A DNA stretch of 7,701 nucleotides from Pedobacter sp. (GTDB lineage: Bacteria > Bacteroidota > Bacteroidia > Sphingobacteriales > Sphingobacteriaceae): positions 1 to 7,701 of the forward strand of contig JAQBOT010000403.1 in NCBI GenBank assembly GCA_028287885.1, in the 5' to 3' direction. Position numbers and translations under genes: made by a program. Shown here piece by piece: positions 5,548 through 7,701 of this stretch. Each line of letters opens with the position of its first letter. Within the stretch, counting starts at the first letter, position 1. Under the pieces are notes generated by a model. That model was not told the origin of the DNA and made no database searches. It saw only the letters and a program-made list of their open reading frames with translations.

Positions 5548-6843
5548 TTAGCCTTTATTCGCCCAATTGAAGCGGTCTGCAGGAGAGTACTTCCATGGTG
5601 CACCATTGTTCTCGATGTTACCCATCATATTGTTCAGGCTGTTGCCGGCCTGCGATTCTTCCATGGTGATGTAGCGTCTAAGTTCTACGATAATGGAGAG
5701 TGGATCGATGTTAACCGGGCAGGCTTCCGTGCAGGCATTGCAGCTGGTGCAGGCCCAGATTTCTTCTCTGCTGATGTAGGTGTCCAATAGCGACTTGCCA
5801 TCGTCGAAGCCTTCGCCACCTTTATCTATGTTCTTGCCGACTTCCGTTACACGGTCGCGGGTGTCCATCATGATCTTGCGGGGAGATAGAAGCTTGCCTG
5901 TAATGTTGGCCGGACAAGAATCTGTGCATCTGCCGCATTCTGTGCAGGTATAGGCATTCATCAGGTTAACCCAAGAGAGATCGTTCACGTCTTTAGCTCC
6001 GAAGCGTCCAGCTGCAGTTTCTGTAGGTATGAAGGAAGGATCAAGCATAGCTTTAACCTCATTGGTAACGCTTGGCATATTAGAAAACTTGCCTTTCGGA
6101 TCCAGGTTCGTGTAGTACGTATTCGGGAAAGCAAAGATAATGTGGAAGTGCTTGGAGTAAGGTAAGTAGTTTAAGAAGGCCAGAATACCAGTGATGTGGA
6201 ACCACCAACAGCCTCTTTCTATAGCCACCAGGCTGGATTCTGAAGCCGGTAACAAGTTTTGCAACCATTGGCTTACTGGGAAAGCACCGGCGCTTATATA
6301 GTGGCCGGAACCCAAAGCCTGTAACTTTGCATCCGCCGCGTTCATCAATAAGAAAGCCGACATAAGTAAGATCTCTGTGATCAGGATGTAATTGGCATCA
6401 GACCTTGGCCATGTGGTCATCTCAATTCCTCTGAATCTTTTCAGTTTCAGTACATTTCTACGGATCAAGAAGATTACACAAGAGAGCCATACCAGTAGTG
6501 CAAGGATTTCAAATCCTGCGATCAGACCATTGTACAAGCCACCTAGTCCGCCGAAGATCCGGTGGGTACCAAATACTCCGTCGATCATAATTTCGAGTAC
6601 CTCTATGTTGATGATCACAAAGCCTACATACACGAAGGCATGTAATATTGCCGCCGTCGGGCGTTTGACCATTTTACTTTGCCCAAAAGCAACGCGCAAC
6701 ATGGTCATCAATCTTTTTTGAGGCTGGTCGGAGCGATCGGCATCTCTGCCAAGGCGGATATTTCGTATTATCTTTTTTAAGTTGATGCTAAATAAGGCTA
6801 TTGCAGCTATAGTGAGCGCAATAAAGAGGATTTGTGAGATCAT
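5548..6843 (-). CDS. Membrane-bound 4Fe-4S dicluster oxidoreductase, NarI/HdrE-like plus ferredoxin domain
   Basis: This 431-residue protein has an N-terminal membrane half and a C-terminal ferredoxin half. Hydrophobic helices lie near 2-22, 66-87, 107-128, 152-170 and 213-228. Histidines H68, H216, H232 and H234 sit in or next to these helices and are candidate haem-b ligands, as in NarI/HdrE-type domains. Two [4Fe-4S] motifs follow: C300, C303, C306, C310 (CTECGRCTDSCP) and C365, C368, C371, C375 (CTSCNACTEACP). The C terminus, APWKYSPADRFNWA, matches the linker that joins ferredoxin and CCG domains in fused homologues, where the CCG domains follow in the same chain; here they are in the next gene. 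The architecture resembles archaeal HdrDE and bacterial EtfD/EMO-type ETF:menaquinone oxidoreductases, so quinone reduction at the membrane is the likely role. The first gene of its operon; only weak promoter candidates lie upstream. Confidence 0.92.
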   Translation of the reverse strand: MISQILFIALTIAAIALFSINLKKIIRNIRLGRDADRSDQPQKRLMTMLRVAFGQSKMVKRPTAAILHAFVYVGFVIINIEVLEIMIDGVFGTHRIFGGLGGLYNGLIAGFEILALLVWLSCVIFLIRRNVLKLKRFRGIEMTTWPRSDANYILITEILLMSAFLLMNAADAKLQALGSGHYISAGAFPVSQWLQNLLPASESSLVAIERGCWWFHITGILAFLNYLPYSKHFHIIFAFPNTYYTNLDPKGKFSNMPSVTNEVKAMLDPSFIPTETAAGRFGAKDVNDLSWVNLMNAYTCTECGRCTDSCPANITGKLLSPRKIMMDTRDRVTEVGKNIDKGGEGFDDGKSLLDTYISREEIWACTSCNACTEACPVNIDPLSIIVELRRYITMEESQAGNSLNNMMGNIENNGAPWKYSPADRFNWANKG

Positions 6844-7045
6844 TTGCGGGTATATCTATTTAGTTAGGTAAAGTTAAATAAATTGTGGGGAACATGTTAC
6901 TATGCAAGCATAATAACAGTTTTTTGTTCTTGTTTATTTCTTGGTAAGGGGTGGGAGGTCAAATTTCCTGTGTATGGATTATTAATAATTCTGTTCAGAA
7001 AATCAGCTGGTTAGGGTATTAGCGCCAAATAATTGGAAAAAAGAT
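6844..7045. other. Intergenic region between the Fe-S operon and tRNA-Phe promoter
   Basis: I see no coding sequence here. It must hold the promoter of the minus-strand iron-sulfur operon. The best candidate is TAACTTTA (minus strand, 6876-6869), one base off TAnnTTTG, without a good -33 TTG. Small palindromes are AACATGTT (6891-6898), TATGC-AA-GCATA (6901-6912) and ATTATTAATAAT (6978-6989). Any of these could bind a regulator or be chance. Confidence 0.4.
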
Positions 7046-7075
7046 TTGGTGAATAAAAAAAAGAAAGTACATTTG
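7046..7075 (+). promoter_or_regulatory. Consensus Bacteroidota promoter of tRNA-Phe
   Basis: TTG at 7046-7048 (within TTTG), exactly 19 nt, then TACATTTG at 7068-7075, a full match to the Bacteroidota primary-sigma consensus TTG-N19-TAnnTTTG. The -7 box ends 37 nt before the mature tRNA 5' end, giving a leader of roughly 30-33 nt. Confidence 0.88.
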
Positions 7076-7094
7076 CACTCCCCAACCGAGGGAA

Positions 7095-7109
7095 CGTTTA
7101 CTATAAACG
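7095..7109 (+). other. Hairpin in the tRNA-Phe precursor leader
   Basis: CGTTTA-CTA-TAAACG is a perfect 6-bp inverted repeat with a 3-nt loop, ending 3 nt before the mature tRNA. It would form in the 5' leader of the precursor and could influence RNase P processing. This is seen in the sequence; the role is inferred. Confidence 0.45.
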
Positions 7110-7112
7110 GAT

Positions 7113-7185
7113 GGTGCGATAGCTCAGTCGGTAGAGCAAAGGACTGAAAATCCTTGTGTCGCTGGTTCGATTCCAGCTCGCACCA
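7113..7185 (+). tRNA. tRNA-Phe (anticodon GAA)
   Basis: This is a complete 73-nt cloverleaf. The acceptor stem GGTGCGA/TCGCACC is 7 bp, the D stem is GCTC/GAGC with an AGTCGGTA loop, the anticodon stem is AAGGA/TCCTT around CTGAAAA with anticodon GAA at 7146-7148, and the T arm is GCTGG/CCAGC with loop TTCGATT. The discriminator base is A at 7185. The CCA end is not encoded (the genome reads CAG next), so it must be added by the CCA-adding enzyme. It is a single-gene unit with its own promoter and terminator. Confidence 0.98.
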
Positions 7186-7191
7186 CAGAAG

Positions 7192-7221
7192 AAAAGCTTC
7201 AGAGAAATCTGGAGCTTTTTT
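7192..7221 (+). terminator. Intrinsic terminator after tRNA-Phe
   Basis: AAAAGCTTCAGA (7192-7203), GAAA tetraloop (7204-7207) and TCTGGAGCTTTT (7208-7219) form a 12-bp stem with one G-T wobble, and the T-run continues to 7221. This is the clearest intrinsic terminator in the window. On the other strand the A-run (7192-7195) gives only four Us, so it might act weakly for the MGMT-like gene too. Confidence 0.85.
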
Positions 7222-7252
7222 GCGTTAAAGACTATTTGAGTTTGATACTTCC

Positions 7253-7701
7253 TTACTCTACTATTGTTTCTTCCCAATCAGCAACTACCCATTTTTTTCC
7301 TTTTTGTATAACAATATGTCCTTCTTCTTCCAGCCTCATAGCCTGCCCTTCGAGACCTTCAGGATATTTCTCATTAATTATTCCCCCTTCTTTTAAGGTT
7401 CTCCAGTAGGGTGTTTGATCCTTTCCTTCCTTGAAAGCTTCGTCTGCGGCATTTACAGCAATCCATGTAAAAATTCCCGTATTTATAGGACATCCAATTG
7501 TCGCGTCATGAGCTTTTGCTATTCGTTTCCTTATTCCATTTATAGTAATAATGCTACCTCTGGGAACTGTTTTCATTATTGAATCGACTTCGAAGGGAGA
7601 AGGGATAGCAATGGTGCCAATTCCCAATCTCTTTTCCTGTTCCGCAGAGATTACTTTTACTTTGGGCAAATCTTTGCTATCATGTAACTTATCGGTCCAG
7701 C
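7253..7701 (-). CDS. MGMT/Atl-like protein, N terminus cut by window edge
   Basis: The frame stays open from the stop to the right edge (148 codons in the window). A TTG at 7669-7667 could be read as a start, but ten further in-frame codons upstream give WTDKLHDSKD just before LPKV, and that phrase is part of the conserved N terminus I recall for this family, so the true start lies beyond 7701. The body has the winged-helix-like DNA-binding segment of the methylguanine-DNA methyltransferase superfamily: VPRGSIITINGIRKRIA, then a TIGCPINTGIFTWIA block, PYWRTLKEGG, and GQAMRLEEEGH. The alkyl-accepting PCHR motif is absent, so it is probably not an active alkyltransferase; an Atl-like DNA-binding role is inferred. 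The one cysteine I see in the body (in IGCP) is in a different context. It is convergent with tRNA-Phe. Confidence 0.85.
   Translation of the reverse strand, partial: WTDKLHDSKDLPKVKVISAEQEKRLGIGTIAIPSPFEVDSIMKTVPRGSIITINGIRKRIAKAHDATIGCPINTGIFTWIAVNAADEAFKEGKDQTPYWRTLKEGGIINEKYPEGLEGQAMRLEEEGHIVIQKGKKWVVADWEETIVE

Noticed and set aside
5443..5790. Plus-strand ORF of 115 codons across the start of the iron-sulfur region
   Set aside because: It is antisense to the clear ferredoxin-domain gene for most of its length, and its hydrophobic N-terminal part comes from the T-rich gap. No family resemblance was seen.
6869..6876. TAACTTTA as promoter of the iron-sulfur operon
   Set aside because: It has one mismatch to the -7 consensus and no -33 TTG at about 19 nt, so it is only mentioned as the best weak candidate, not called as a feature.
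7667..7669. TTG start for the MGMT-like gene
   Set aside because: The frame is open to the window edge and the upstream codons encode the family's expected N-terminal phrase.
1..7701. Mobile elements, CRISPR arrays, phage or defence genes
   Set aside because: No transposase or integrase motifs, no array of regularly spaced repeats and no att-like duplication of the tRNA 3' end were seen in the window.

Overview
The window looks like a piece of a Bacteroidota chromosome, most likely Sphingobacteriaceae (Pedobacter-like). The evidence is the short-Q-loop CydA with CydB, genes without Shine-Dalgarno leaders, and promoter elements of the Bacteroidota type (TTG-N19-TAnnTTTG) ahead of a tRNA and several genes. 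Two families are also ones I know mainly from Bacteroidota: a P-loop-less protein usually mislabelled 'ABC transporter ATPase', and a split HdrD/EtfD-like iron-sulfur pair. The genus is an inference from remembered protein similarity, not from a search.

Layout. At 1-1784 (+) is the cytochrome bd quinol oxidase operon: the C-terminal half of cydA (cut by the window edge) and complete cydB. A small PH-like hypothetical gene (1796-2086, -) converges on cydB. Divergent from it is mtgA (2172-2894, +), a monofunctional peptidoglycan glycosyltransferase, which converges after 3 nt on the P-loop-less conserved protein (2898-3377, -). A 50-nt divergent gap with an 18-bp palindrome separates that gene from an exported hypothetical (3428-3901, +), whose 3' end overlaps the tail of a metallo-beta-lactamase-fold gene on the other strand by 86 nt.

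From 6843 down to 3816 (-) runs a three-gene unit. It contains a membrane protein with haem-b-like histidines and two [4Fe-4S] motifs, a separate two-CCG-domain iron-sulfur protein, and the YycJ/WalJ-type metallo-beta-lactamase-fold hydrolase, which overlaps its upstream neighbour by 11 nt. The first two look like one HdrDE/EtfD-type oxidoreductase divided between two genes. By family logic it would pass electrons, probably from electron-transfer flavoprotein, to the menaquinone pool, which cytochrome bd could then oxidise.

After a 269-nt intergenic region come tRNA-Phe(GAA), with a consensus promoter, a leader hairpin and a strong intrinsic terminator, and finally an MGMT/Atl-like protein (-) whose true start lies beyond the right edge.

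I see no mobile element, CRISPR array, phage gene or clear defence system. Most of the window is housekeeping chromosome. The more interesting points are the promoter-to-start geometry at two genes, the tight or overlapping convergent junctions, and the little-studied conserved proteins.
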